The translations under genes and the position numbers were made by a program. The notes beneath the pieces were generated by a model. It was not told where the DNA came from, did no database searches, and saw nothing but the letters and a program-made list of their open reading frames with translations. A DNA stretch of 64,000 nt from NCBI RefSeq assembly GCF_000165425.1, contig NW_001799333.1, forward strand, positions 1 to 64,000. Direction: 5' to 3'. Below are positions 22,930-34,959 of this stretch, in pieces (the stretch's first letter is position 1; every line of letters begins with the position of its first letter). The stretch is from Paramecium tetraurelia (Eukaryota > Ciliophora > Oligohymenophorea > Peniculida > Parameciidae).

Positions 22930-24755
22930 ATGTCTTAATAACCTTTAATTGAAATTCCAACGCTGACTTAAAATGATAACAACCAATAATAAGCGCAGAA
23001 AAATAAACCAAGCAAAGTTTCAAAATAATAGAGCTTAGATCATTTATCTGTTCATAGTTTTAAAAGTGGATTAACATATATAAGAGATTCTTGGAAGAGT
23101 GGAATGGCTTAAGCAATATTAAATATGCCATTTCATTTAACAATAGGAAGCAGTTCAGGTTGTAATGCTTCTGTTGGCATTACTACAGCATTCATAGCTG
23201 CATTCACAAATGGGTTTTTTAGTGGAAGTATATAATTAAGATTTATTAGGTAATCACTCTATCTATATGCCATCTTGGGTAGTTATTGGATTAAACTATT
23301 AATTAGTGAAGACTTATGGTGTTGAAGTTATGCCTTGGATCACAATAATAGTAGGAATCTAAATTTATATAGCAGGACTATTAAAGTGGCATCATTTATC
23401 AGATTTCATTCCAGTTTATGTTATTGAAGGATTTTTGCTGGGTATTGCAAGTTTATTTTTCTTTTCTTATAGTGATTACATGTTTGGATTAACTGATAAT
23501 CATTCTAATAGGGGAGTGGAACTTTATTCTTCTTACTATGACATGTTAAAGTCTTTTATAGAGAGAGGAGATATAAATTATTTGATTGGAGCATGGTGTG
23601 TTTTCCTCTTTTTGTAGATGGGTAGGATACTCTTTAGATAATTTCCATGGATATTTATAACAACTTTGACTGGATTAACCTTGGGAATAGTATATCCAAC
23701 TGAAAAATGTTTGAGATCTGCATATGGAGAAGTCACAATCTATTTTGATTTTATCGAATATGATGGCCCTAAATTTCATCCAGACTTTTAAGTGGTTAGT
23801 CATCTTATAACTGAAGCTATTCCAATTACACTTTTTATTTTGATATAAAATCAGTTCTGTGCAAGGGCAGGTTAATCTTTAAGTGGAGTTAAATGCGATT
23901 ATGATCAGGAAATCTAATGCGTTTCAACGGCAAATATTTTAAGTGGCATTTTTGGTGGATTACCTTGTTGTGCATCTTCAAGAATGTACATTCTGGATAT
24001 CAAATTACGTAAAACAAATCAATGGTCCTCCATTCTTAACGCCTTTTCAATACTTTTCTTCTATGGAGTTTTTAGTAAGGTTTTCATGGATATACCCTTC
24101 TACATTATAAGTGGTCAATTGTTGTACATGATTATCAATATACCACCATGGCATTATTATGTTAACTTATATAGAACCTAGAGAAAATTAATCTTATTCT
24201 ATATTTTTTGTATTGCTTGGTTATGCGTTAATTATGGAGCCATTTAAAGCACTCTAATTGGAAGCATGCATGCTCTTATCATATTTGCTCAAAAAATGAG
24301 CTTGCCTTCTGCAGAAGTAATGACCAATCAAAAGGATGGAGTTTATTAGATAAATTTAAGAGACACCAATCTTCACGAATTTGAGGAGGAATGCAATGAC
24401 ATACCTCCAAATATAGAAGGAACCTATACTGTCTATAGGTTTAACGGAGCCTTGAATTATATCAACATTAAAGGACATATTGATTAAATCAAAGAATTGG
24501 CAAAGACTGATATTTTCATTCTCAGTTTTAGATATGTTTGTGTAATCGATTTTTAAGCTGTTGATAGCTTGGCCATTATTATAGATAATATGAGAAGTAT
24601 TATATTGTTTAAAGATAGAAAATAGCACTTAAGTTTTTGTAACTGGATTGCATCCTGGAATGTTGGAATAATTGAGTGAGAATAGTATATTTAAAGAGTA
24701 TTTTATTAACGAAAACCACATGTTCCATCAAATAGATAAATTACCTCATTAGTGA
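22930..24755 (+). CDS. SulP/SLC26 anion transporter with STAS domain
   Basis: Membrane anion transporter or exchanger of the SLC26/SulP family. About 590 residues after removing introns 23228-23249 and 24597-24618 (22 nt each). Multiple hydrophobic segments run from residue ~75 onward (AQAILNMPFHLTIGSSSG, WVVIGLNYQL, YVIEGFLLGIASLFFF). The conserved CSTANILSGIFGGLPCC-type motif appears as STANILSGIFGGLPCCASS. The C-terminal STAS-like domain has FILSFRYVCVIDFQAVDSL and VFVTGLHPGMLEQL. Substrate cannot be told from sequence; sulfate, oxalate or bicarbonate are family options. The start ATG is the most upstream in the frame. Confidence 0.9.
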
Positions 24756-24898
24756 AAATCAATTGTTATTAAGTTTATAAAAATATTAATAAGCAGATAA
24801 AGATTGATTTATAATCTTAATATGAATATATCTTCACATTCTTTAATGACTTTATTATATACTTCTTACTGTGACATAATCCTAATTTTCAGTTTTTC

Positions 24899-27800
24899 TA
24901 TTTCTTTGTCTTGTAGTTGATTTTCCTTCTTAATCTACTTGCTAAAGTATCATCCATTTTATCCTCGGTAATAATATCTTCTCTGAAAAGTTCAACCCTT
25001 TGACAGAAATTTTCAGGAATGACTAATTTGACAAGAGCCAAAAATATAATGCTACCTATTCCAAATCCGATGCAAAGTATATGTTGTTAAACAGTTAAAT
25101 GAGACACCTTAACAAATTTACCACCATATTAAATTAAGATGCATTAGATTATCAAAGTGAATGTCTAGACACCCCAAAATAGAGGATTGTTGCATGCATT
25201 AGTAAAAGGGTTGATAGTTTTGTAATCGAGTTATCTGCATGTAATTGAATTAAAAACTTGCATAACGACAAAAGTTTAGAAAAATATACTCATTTACACT
25301 ACATTCTTATGGAACTTAATTGATAACATTTATATATTACTTTTTATCCTTCTAACTCTTAAGGCATTGACAAATCCATATATTTTGGAAGAACAAACAA
25401 GATGCCACACAGAACAGCAATCTGATAGACAGATCCTCCTACGATGGTTCTATTCATGGTTGGAGATACAATTTTATCCTCTCTCTTGTATGGTTGTCTT
25501 TCAAGCACTGTGATATTGGGAGGTTCAGTTGCTAATGCTAAGGAAGCAAAGGTGTCCATAATAAGATTAACCCAGAGCATTTCAATAGTATTTAATGGAG
25601 ATTCTTTTAGAACAACAGCACCCAAAAAGGACATGAATAAAGCCACAAGGTTTACAGTTAATTGAAATTGGATAAATTTCCTAATACAGTCGTAAATATT
25701 TCTGCCCCATTTCATAGCTAAATTTACAAATAATAAATACCTGTGATTATGGAACTGAAATTATCATCTAATAAGATAATATCAGCAGCCATCCTTGGCA
25801 ACATCAGAACCAGTGATACCCATAGCAAATCCTACATCTGCTTTTTTTAAGGCTGGTGCATCATTAGTACCATCACCAGTGACTGCAATAACATTACCTT
25901 CAGCAATCAATCCAGTAACCAAAATGTATTTATCTTCAGGTGATGCTCTTGCCATAACCTTCATGTCTCTGGCAACCACTTTAAAATTTTCTTTATTTCC
26001 TACTTCTTTGATTTCATTTCCATCCTTGTCTTTACTTGTTTTGAGTCCTCCTACAAATTCTCTGAAAAACTTGCCCTCCATTACTTCATATTGTCCCGGT
26101 TGTTTGTTACTTTGAAGAATTCCGCATTCTTTAGCTATGGCTGTGGCAGTCAATATATTATCACCAGTAACCATTCTAACAGTAACTCCAGATGAATGAC
26201 ATTATTTGATTGAATTTGGTACATCTGGTCTTATTGGATCTTTGATTCCTGCAATTGCAACTAGTACTAAATCTTTATCTAAATCATCCTCTTAGATTGA
26301 TTAGGTGTATTTAGTAAGTTAAGGAATTTATCCTAATACACTTGAATTTTAAGAATGAGGATCGAGATCTCTATAAGCAATGGCTATTGTTCTTAAGGAT
26401 TCTGAGGCAAATTTTTAGATTACATCATTATAGATTTAATTTCTTGCATTCTAGTCTAATAATTATTCAACACCATTAGCTCCTACCATTTTGATGCATT
26501 GATTTAATACAATTTCAGAAGCACCCTTAGTATACACTCTAACAAATTGAGTTTTTGGATTATATACTGCAGTACTCATCTTCTTTCTCTTGCTATTGAA
26601 TGGGATTTATCTAAGGATTTTATCACTAGGTCTATATTATGAAAAGTTGTAGTTGAAATTATCGGCACACTCTAACAAAGCACATTCAGTCTTATTACCA
26701 ATTTAAATCCACTTATTTGTTACTTTATCCTTTTATGGGAATGCATTTGAATTGTAGCATATACTTTCACACATCAATTCAACGGTATTCTTATTCAGTT
26801 TAGATTTAATCGTATGGACATCATTCTATATAGTATTCCTTTCAACATACAAGGCAGTTACTTGCATGATATTTTGGGTTAATGTGCCGGTCTTATCACT
26901 ACATATGTTATTGGCTCCACCCATTATTTCACAAGATGATAGATTCTTAACCAAATTTTATTCATCTTTCATTTTTCCAACTGAATATGCCAATGCTATT
27001 GTAACAGCCAAGGGTAAACCTTCAGGTACAGCCACAACAATAATGGTTACAGAAATCATAAATGATTCCACTATCACTTATAAGGTCTTAAGACTTTTGA
27101 ATTGTATCTGACCTAAATAGATGTCATATCCAAGATGTCCCATTAAAGCAAAGAATGTAAAGATTGATACAATAACTCCCAATTTTCCTATATCTGAAGC
27201 CACTCCTTCTAATTTCTATTATAATGGAGTTGGTGGATTGTCTTGAATCAACAATTTTTTTAACTGTCCAGAGATTGTATTCTAACCAACAGCTAGAACT
27301 AGCATTTAGGCTGTTCCATCTAAGCATTTAGTTCCTGATATTAAAAATGGACTAGTGTGACCTCTGGCAGCATCTTGATTCAAATTATTATTGTTTTTAT
27401 TGTGCCATTTCTTGATATGGTAATTTTTTTATTTCATCACTTTCTCCAGTCATTGCTGACTCATCCATTTTAACTGCACTTCCTTATATCATCAAACCTA
27501 TTATAATAATACACTTATTCTGTTACCATCTACAACAAATAGATCCCCTAAATTAAATAATAGAATGTCTCCAACAACGAGATCTTTGGTTGCAATTTCA
27601 GTTACCTTATTTCCTCTTATTACTTGACATTTCCCATCATCCAATCTTCTTCTCAACTACCTGAATTGTTTTTCTTTCAAATAATTATTTCCTGCAGTGA
27701 TCGAAATGATCAAAAATATTGCAAAGAAAATAGTTGCTCTATTTTTATTAATAATTCACTTACCCTTCTGTCCAACCTGTTGCCAATCCTTCATTTATTA

Positions 27801-28164
27801 TTCCAATTACTGTTGACACAAGTGCTGCTAGCAATAAAATTCTAAGCATCGTGTCCTCCAGGCATTCCATGATCAATTCACAAAGGGTTGTTGGTTCTTT
27901 CTCCACTGGAATATTGTCGCCAAAACTTTCTCTATTCCTTTACACATCTGCTTCTGTCCCAAGTCCTTACTAAAACTCTCAGGGTATTGATACTTTTATA
28001 TCAGAATTCAACTTCCGAGCCAAACCATAGTCATCTCCAAGAGATTTTACTTTGTTCATACTCTGCCCATCATTTATTTTGTTTAAGATAAACAAATCAG
28101 TAAGATCTTCAACGCTCAAAAGAGAAAGCCTTCCTTCTATATCCTACTGCTGTTAATATTTCAT
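24899..28164 (-). CDS. Plasma-membrane-type Ca2+ ATPase
   Basis: P-type (P2B-like) calcium pump that exports Ca2+ from the cytosol. Domains in order: a short N-terminus (SVEDLTDLF), TM1-2 ([18 protein letters not shown]), actuator ([18 protein letters not shown]), phosphorylation site SDKTGTLT near 26885-26910, nucleotide-binding region, [20 protein letters not shown] near 25790-25890, and TM5-10 ([19 protein letters not shown]). Several 23-29-nt introns are visible, for example GTATCAATACC to TAG near 27975. The C-terminus is short and basic ([14 protein letters not shown]), so a long calmodulin-binding tail is absent or minimal. About 1,050 residues. Ca2+ handling suits a cell with ciliary and trichocyst signalling. 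Confidence 0.93.
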
Positions 28165-28900
28165 GAATAAATTTAATTATGTTTGTTACTTAATTTTATG
28201 TTTGTTCTTTATTTCAAATCTTTGCATAATTTTCCCTAACTCACCTACAAATCAATTTATAAATATCTCCCATTCTATAGATATTTATACACATAAACTA
28301 ATGATGTAAATTATATTTGATGAAAAATCAATATTGCAGTTACTTAATACATCAAAATAAAACACATAATATCAATTATGAAGTAAAAACTAACACTAAA
28401 CTGGTTGAATACCTATGATGCATTGTAATTTCATACCAAACTTTGATAAACTTATTTATAAATTTTATAAAATTAAGCTATTTGTAGAAGTCAAATGTAT
28501 CTCTATTTTAAGGTTAAGTTCTAGATTAAATTTATTGGATCCATACTTATTATAGAATTGTATTTTAATACAACATCATGTCCTAAGTTTTAATCAATTT
28601 AGACATGATTTTAATTATATTCAAAGAATCGATAACCAAATGTTCTAATTAAATAAATAATTAAATTATTAGTTTTTTCAACACTTCATTTGAAATATGA
28701 AATGAGATCTCGAAAATACAAATAATTAACCCTTTGTACTTTGTGCTATTTCTGGAAAATTACATGTATAAAAATCGAATAGTTAAAATTAGTTTTGACT
28801 AAAATTTATTAAAGAGAATAATAGATTTATTCTTCATCGAAAATGTAAAGAATTCTAATTTATAAATTATTATATTATTTTGTCAAATATACTTTATAAA
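28165..28900. other. Intergenic, AT-rich
   Basis: About 735 bp between two minus-strand genes. No coding frame, RNA gene or repeat seen. Confidence 0.5.
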
Positions 28901-29800
28901 TCACTCTAAAAGGACTAATAAGAGTGCGAATGCTCCAAGAATGAGTTGATTGCTATCCATATCATTGCTAACCAAATCGTCGCAAGCAAGGCATTTATTG
29001 TCAGATGTCCACTTGTAATTACCAAATGTTCTTTAATAACAAGTAGTTTGGGTATAAGCTGATGTGTCAGCAGCGTCAGCACAAGCACCATTAGCCCAAG
29101 CACATAATGTGAAAGAGGTATCACTTGTAAAAACAAAATTACATGCCTACTCAATGGGGAGATCAGAGCATTTAATAGAACGACAAGCACTTCCCTCATA
29201 GGTACATGAACCAGAGTTATTGCATAGGTTTGTGAAATTGCTAAGATCTGCACATGAACTGCCTGACTTCACAGATTTGCATGTATTATCATTAGCCCAA
29301 GCACATTAACTTGTTTGTGTATCAAATCCTGTGCATGTTTAAGATGTTGTAAATGATGAACAAGTGACAAATTGATAGGCAGCACACGATCCTGATTATG
29401 CTGTACAAAATTAATTCTCTGGACATTCCTCAACACTGTAGTCAGCGCAAGTTGAAAAGCTTGCACATTAATTGCTTTTATTCCAATAGCATCCATTTAT
29501 ATTACGGCAAAGAGCAACAGTTGTGCCATCAGAACATGAAGGAGTCCAATCATCACAAGCTCCATCCTTCCATTTACAAGAACTAAATGCATCGCAAGTG
29601 ATTTAAGTATTCAAATCTGAGCACTCTAAATTGAACTCTTGGCATTCACTATCAGATGAATTCCAAAGACAATAAGATAATGCAGCTCCACAATCGGTTT
29701 AAGTGAGTTCTGTACATTCACAATGTTTGGCAGCATCAACTGTCAGAGCTGCTGTTGTTAAGCCTATCATGCATATAGAGATCAATAATTTACCAATCAT
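28901..29800 (-). CDS. Cys-rich surface protein, probably GPI-anchored
   Basis: 299 residues in one exon. The N-terminal signal peptide is MIGKLLISICMIGLTTAAL; the C-terminus is a hydrophobic stretch (LILGAFALLLVLLE) preceded by small polar residues, as in GPI-anchored proteins. Between them about 30 cysteines lie in irregular repeats with C-x-W motifs (SYCLWNSSDSEC, SSCKWKDGAC, GCYWNKSNQC, QCAWANDNTC). This layout is like the variable or small surface antigens of Paramecium, though much shorter than the large i-antigens. Expression may be regulated with other surface proteins, which the sequence cannot show. Confidence 0.75.
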
Positions 29801-30951
29801 ATTTATTACTAAATAATATTTTCATATACCCCGTTATAAAGAGCGACAGGTAAATTAAAATGTCAATATCAATTAATTTTTATTGAAATAAATCAAATTT
29901 TTACATAATACATAAATTATGCAAATTTTTTCATTATTTTTTTTAAATTTTTTTTCAATAACTTAAAGAATGCCATAATAATATTTTAAAGTATATTTCT
30001 TATAATTACAGTATTATTGATGATTCAACATCATCTAAACTACTTGAAAAAAAGAGTCAAAAACTTTAGGATTAATGCTTAAATCTTGGTTTTTTTTTAG
30101 TTTTTATACCCTTTTATATTAATATTTGAAGGGTTTCAGAAGAAAGAAAAGAGAATACAATAAGGATCATTCATCTAGATCAAACCCAAATTTTATATTT
30201 TTTAAAGCTTGGAGACTATTTAAATTCAGAATCTATCATTTTTTCAAAAATTTGCAACCTTTGCTTACTTGAGTATTGTAACAAACATGAGCTTAGACAA
30301 GGCTAATTTACTCAAAAATAGCAATTAAGTGTGTAAGATTATCAATATGAGAAAATTAATCGAACTGAAAATTATATCCATTGAATACTCGAAAATAAAA
30401 TTTAAATTCTCTAATTAATAATTCATTATTAATAACATGAAATGTCTAGAATTAATATATTCATTAATAAAATTTATGAGATGCTTTATTAATAATGAAT
30501 ATATTAATTATTTAAGGTCTATATTTTATCTATAGTTACTTATAATCAAACCTTAAATTCTTACCCCCTTATGGTTTCTTATGTTTGAATATCATTCTAT
30601 ATATTATTGATTCATTATCAGGCTGCATTTTTAATTGTTTTATATTATTAGTTGTTGCAAATACATTGCAATGAATACTTACTTGAATTCTTCATTTTAA
30701 ATCATTGATTAAATTATGATGAATCATCATGCGTTTCTTACTTTAATGTAATGGTATTAATAAAAAATTCATTGGAATTATTTTTTATTTCGTCTTAAAG
30801 TAATTAATCGAGTGAGAATTGTGTTGAGGAATTCTATTAATTATGAAAAAGAAGATTAGAAAATTTTGATATTTATTTAAGATTGAGTGATATTGCTTGA
30901 GGGAATTGCAGAATCGTAATCTATTTGAAAAGGTAGAATAAATAACTGAGG
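29801..30951. other. Long intergenic region
   Basis: About 1.15 kb, the largest gap in the gene-dense part. Very AT-rich with poly-T runs. It holds the inverted repeat at 30450-30509 and nothing else that I can support. Confidence 0.5.
30450..30509. repeat. Inverted repeat, stem-loop
   Basis: The left arm AATTAATATATTCATTAATA (from 30450) is complementary to the right arm ending TTAATGAATATATTAATT-like sequence at about 30485-30509, which has a 3-base expansion. The spacer is about 13-15 bases. It could be a hairpin, a relic of a small inverted-repeat element, or chance in AT-rich DNA. Confidence 0.5.
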
Positions 30952-32110
30952 ATGGTTTTATAAAATAAATAATAGTAACATATCGTTTTTTTAATATTAA
31001 TGTTTATAATCGCAGGAATTTTATTTGTAAGTGTTTTTGGGCAGTTAGGCTATGATGGTTATACGGAATGGCAATCTGGGATTGACAGAACCATCAATAG
31101 ACAAAGTAAATTTGTTGAACCTGTTTATCCATTGCAGATGTTCACAAGAGTGCAATTTCCAAGATAATTCAGCAGGTTAGTATAATGGCTATTTGAATAG
31201 ACGGCCATAAGTTTTATTGATGCACGAAGAAATAGAGTGGAATAAAAATAGGAATATCAATTATTAAACTTTTGTTTCCGATGTGACTGTAAAAGGGTTC
31301 TATATCAACTATTTAATTAATGGCCCAGCAATTATTCCAGTGTTAAGAGTAAGATGGGTGGCTTTTGTAGATTCAGAAGCAGAAGTTCAATACGTTAATT
31401 ATCAATTTGAAGATTTGATTAGATTGAGACAAGGTTTTGGAACTAGATTCCAAGATTTCATGGTTCAATATTATTTGAAATATCCAACACCAAGAGTAGT
31501 AGCATTCATTGTAGGTGCAGAAATGGAAGTTTATGACTCATTAACAACAACTATATAAATTTAGTTGGGTAAACCAACAGGAAGTGCCACTCCTGTAAGA
31601 ATATTGACAAGAGATAGATGTCATATTAATACTCTTAGAATAGCATACTTTATTTCTTCAGATTATTCTACTATAATGGGAACTTTGGGTAGTTCAGACA
31701 ATTACTTTAATTAGTTTTTGGATAATGAAAATAGAATGAAATTAAGAGTACAAAGATTTGAGAGAGAAGTACCTTCTACTTTTATTTTCGAATCTCATTA
31801 GAATGTATTGGCCTAGGGAATCACAGGATTCGATGTGCATAGTAGAGCGGGTAATTTCTACGTTAAGGTTGGAGGTGAATATATTGATAAGAAATCATCT
31901 ACTTATCATTGTGCATATGGAACACGTAATCATTTTAATTCTATTTTAGGTGGTGACACTGTACTCTAATACATGGAAGTCAGTTATATTTTACATCCCC
32001 CAGCATTACCTCCATATCAAATGCTTGTTGAAGAGAGTGCTACAGACAAATAAGAGGAGGAGACTAAAACAGAAGAATAATAACTGCTAAATGAATCATT
32101 AATACCATGA
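30952..32110 (+). CDS. Membrane protein with H-type lectin domain
   Basis: About 375 residues over one 25-nt intron (31176-31200). The N-terminus is a single membrane segment (HIVFLILMFIIAGILFVSVF), so type II or a signal anchor. Residues around 80-140 match the H-type lectin fold: RPQVLLMHEEIEWNKNRNIN, then VTVKGFYINYLING and VLRVRWVAF, compare the family's PxVxxGLxxLD...VTxxGFxL...W. A second similar block may follow (VLAQGITGFDVHSRAGNFYV, then YMEVSYILHPP). The C-terminus is acidic (TDKQEEETKTEEQQ). H-type lectins bind GalNAc-type sugars; that specificity is inferred. The gene ends 27 bp before the next start. Confidence 0.6.
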
Positions 32111-32137
32111 CATATATATTTTATATAAATTAAAATA

Positions 32138-34175
32138 ATGTAAATAGAGCAACCACAGATTAAAAAGTAATATGAAAAGGCTCATGTTTCTTTGCATCAT
32201 AAACAAATTCCATATTTACCATCCACCATCACAGCTCTCTCAAATAATCCTATGTAGCAATTATTGCTGGTTGGTAAAGAAAATGGAGTGATTGAAATCT
32301 ATTCTTATCCAACATACACTCAAATTTCAATTTGTTGTTCCATCAATAGTTAAATTCGTTCACTCTTTTGGATTGATGAAGAACGTACTTATGTAAATAA
32401 TATATCTAGATTTCATTTGTGCATATTTAAGTGGTCAAATTTCATTGTTTAATATTCACGATTATAAACCTCTAAATAATTTTTAATTGCCAGATAATAT
32501 TAATATCTATGAATCCATACCCACCATTGACTCATACTTTTTATGTGCTTGCAGTGATGGTTCCATCAGAAAATTCGATTATTAAAACAATAAAATATAT
32601 CAAATTCAACAATCACAACAATTAGATTGCCAATGTTTATCGATTGCTATTAATAAAGAATATGTTTATGCATCTTTCTCTAATGGGTCTATCAGATAAT
32701 TAACCTAAAAGACATTATTGCAATAACAAACATGGCAACTCAATATAAGCAGTTCCAAAATTGCCAAAGCTAATGTTATTATCCCTTGGAAATTATGTAT
32801 TTGCAATAATAATCTCTTTATTGGATCATCAAATGGCAGTGTGATTATTTATGAGACCTAATTTAACACTGAAATCCAACAAATACAAACACACATGTCA
32901 GATATTCTTACTTTATATCCAAATCTAAATAATGTTTATGTGAGTGGAGTAGATAGCAAAATTGTTTGTTTATCATATAATGGATCACAATATTAAATAA
33001 CCTAACAAATAAGAGGACAATCTCATGATGTTTATGCCTTTGAAATCATTAAGAATAATATCCTTATATCTGGAGGTCTTAATACTGATATTTGTTATTA
33101 TAAATTAGATGGCAATGGTTAATTACTTTAATAGAATTAGTTTACACATATTTTCACTATTCCTAGAAGTGAACAATTTATTTGCAATCATTAATATATT
33201 GCAATTAATAAATATGATTCTATAGATTTGTTATCTTATGATATTGAATCTGATCCTATCTATTGGTGTGAATTCAAACTCTAGAAACCAGCTCATTTTA
33301 TTAAATTGACTAAAAATTTATTGTGTTATGGTTAGAGTGATTAAACTGTTGCCATGAGTGAAGTTGATAAGCAATTTAAAAAATATAAAGTTTATCCGCA
33401 TTTCAAATGTATGGAGTTTGATCACACTTAAAAGTCATTTTATAGTATTGACAAAGATGATAAACTATTTAAACATAAATTTAATGGACAATCTCAATTT
33501 ATAGCTTAATTAATTCATGGATAACCAAAATTAATGAAATTTGTTAATAAAAGAATACTAATAATCACATATCCTTACTTACAAAAGTTCATTTCTGTAA
33601 ATGTCGTTAACAATACTGTTGAGTAAATTGACTGTAGATCTAATCAAAATTATGTAACGAATATTTTGATAATCAATGGCAAATGTATGAAAATACTTGT
33701 CACTTATGCTTCTCACATTTTTGCAATTTACAACTACGATTTCAAAGAATAATTATGGCAAATGAATTCATATTCTAAAGAACATATGATGCATTCTCCT
33801 CTTAATGTTTCTCTTTTAAAGGATCCAATAAGAGGAGCAATCACTGATAATTAAGATAGCAAAAGAATGTTATTATTTACTAAGTAAGAATTGCTATTTA
33901 ATTATAATAGTAATCATTTCATTAGACTTCATCAAAGAGGAGTACCACCTAAAGAAGTAAAGGAGTAAGAATTCAGTAAGATGCTGTAACCAGAGAAGAA
34001 GGATTCTGGATAAAAATTGGATATCGTTGACAATTATGCATTGATTTATCACAATTATGTGATCTTGAATTGCTTGAATGTCAGCAATTAGAATTACATC
34101 TTATTGGAATGGGATAAATAAGCCACCTTTTCTTAAATTCAAGGTGCATTTGATGGAAAAAAATATAAGCGTTGA
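32138..34175 (+). CDS. UTP4: WD-repeat protein, UTP4/cirhin-like
   Basis: About 670 residues. An intron near 32388-32412 (25 nt, GTACTTAT to TAG) restores the frame into HFICAYLSGQISLFN. The first repeats (TALSNNPMQQLLLVGKENG, VIEIYSYP, then RSLFWIDEE) follow the UTP4 pattern of position-one strand plus RSI-x-x-L-x-W. Further blades include YFLCACSDGSIRKFDYQNNK and LFIGSSNGSVIIYE. The C-terminus, ILLEWDKQATFSQIQGAFDG then KKYKR, recalls the family's ending (E-x-P-W ... LP-x-x-F-x-x-K-x-Y-G). UTP4 is part of the t-UTP/UtpA complex in pre-18S rRNA processing. Assignment rests on general layout and the two ends. Confidence 0.6.
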
Positions 34176-34231
34176 TGTATTTTATTTTATGTATATTAAT
34201 AATAATAATTTAAAAAAAAAGTTATAGTCAG

Positions 34232-34664
34232 ATGTTTCAAACTAAAACAAAATAAAAAAGCTTTAGAGAATTACATACTGTGTAAGAGAGACAAGCGATA
34301 TTTAAGGATAAGATAAGTCATTACCCAGATATGATTCCTGTGATTTTAGAGAAACATCCAAAATCTAAAATCTAACATTTGAATAAACAATTGTACTTTC
34401 TACCTTAAAATATTGATATTTAGTCACTAAAAGCTTTCGGATGATTCAATTCCGCGATACAATAAAAAGCACTTTACAGATTTCATCTAAGTAATCTCTA
34501 TACTTTCATATTGGAAATCAAGTGTTACCTGAAGGTATAATAATTGAAAGATTTTCTTAGATATCAAATTGGCAGATATTTATGAGAAGAAGAAGGATTC
34601 AGAAGATGGATTCTTATATATAACTTTCTCTGATTTAGAAGTCTTTGGATTCAATTCTAATTGA
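34232..34664 (+). CDS. ATG8: ATG8/GABARAP-like, frame problem
   Basis: Ubiquitin-like autophagy protein. The N-terminal part reads YPDMIPVILEKHPKSKI, then QHLNKQLYFLPQNIDI, matching Y-P-x-x-I-P-V-I-x-E-K and the HLDKKKFLVP core. After an irregular stretch, FRDTIKSTLQISSKQSLYFH follows, and beyond a 26-nt intron (34535-34560) the diagnostic DIYEKKKDSEDGFLYITFS and EVFG ending occur. The Gly in VFG is followed by FNSN, so the precursor needs ATG4-type cleavage. Between about 34430 and 34452 the frame is off by two bases and several residues look inserted; no GT-AG intron fits. A non-standard intron, a retained internal eliminated sequence, a sequence error, or decay would explain it. Confidence 0.75.
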
Positions 34665-34959
34665 AATGATAATTAAGAGTTGTTTCATTTTTTCAGTATA
34701 ATAGTTTTATAAAGTTATTAATTATTCATCTCTTGTGAATGATTATTTTCTTCGAATATTTCTTATGTAATTTATTTTTGGTAATCCTATTACTTAATCC
34801 ATTTGAAAATGTCACTTCTAAAAGAAAATTTCAATATTTTGATTTTGTATTGATTACATTTTCTTAAATAAAATAGATTTTAATGACTTAAATACATTAT
34901 AACTTAATCGATCGAATTTTTTATTAATAAATCTTGCTAATTAAGTTTTTAATTGATTC

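Noticed and set aside
25444-26115. Plus-strand ORFs across the Ca2+ ATPase locus
   Set aside because: They are antisense shadows of the minus-strand pump, whose frames carry the P-type ATPase motifs.
34402-34432. 31-nt intron in the ATG8-like gene
   Set aside because: It has GT-AG ends but removes the well-matching LYFLPQNIDI segment and leads into a frame that lacks the rest of ATG8.
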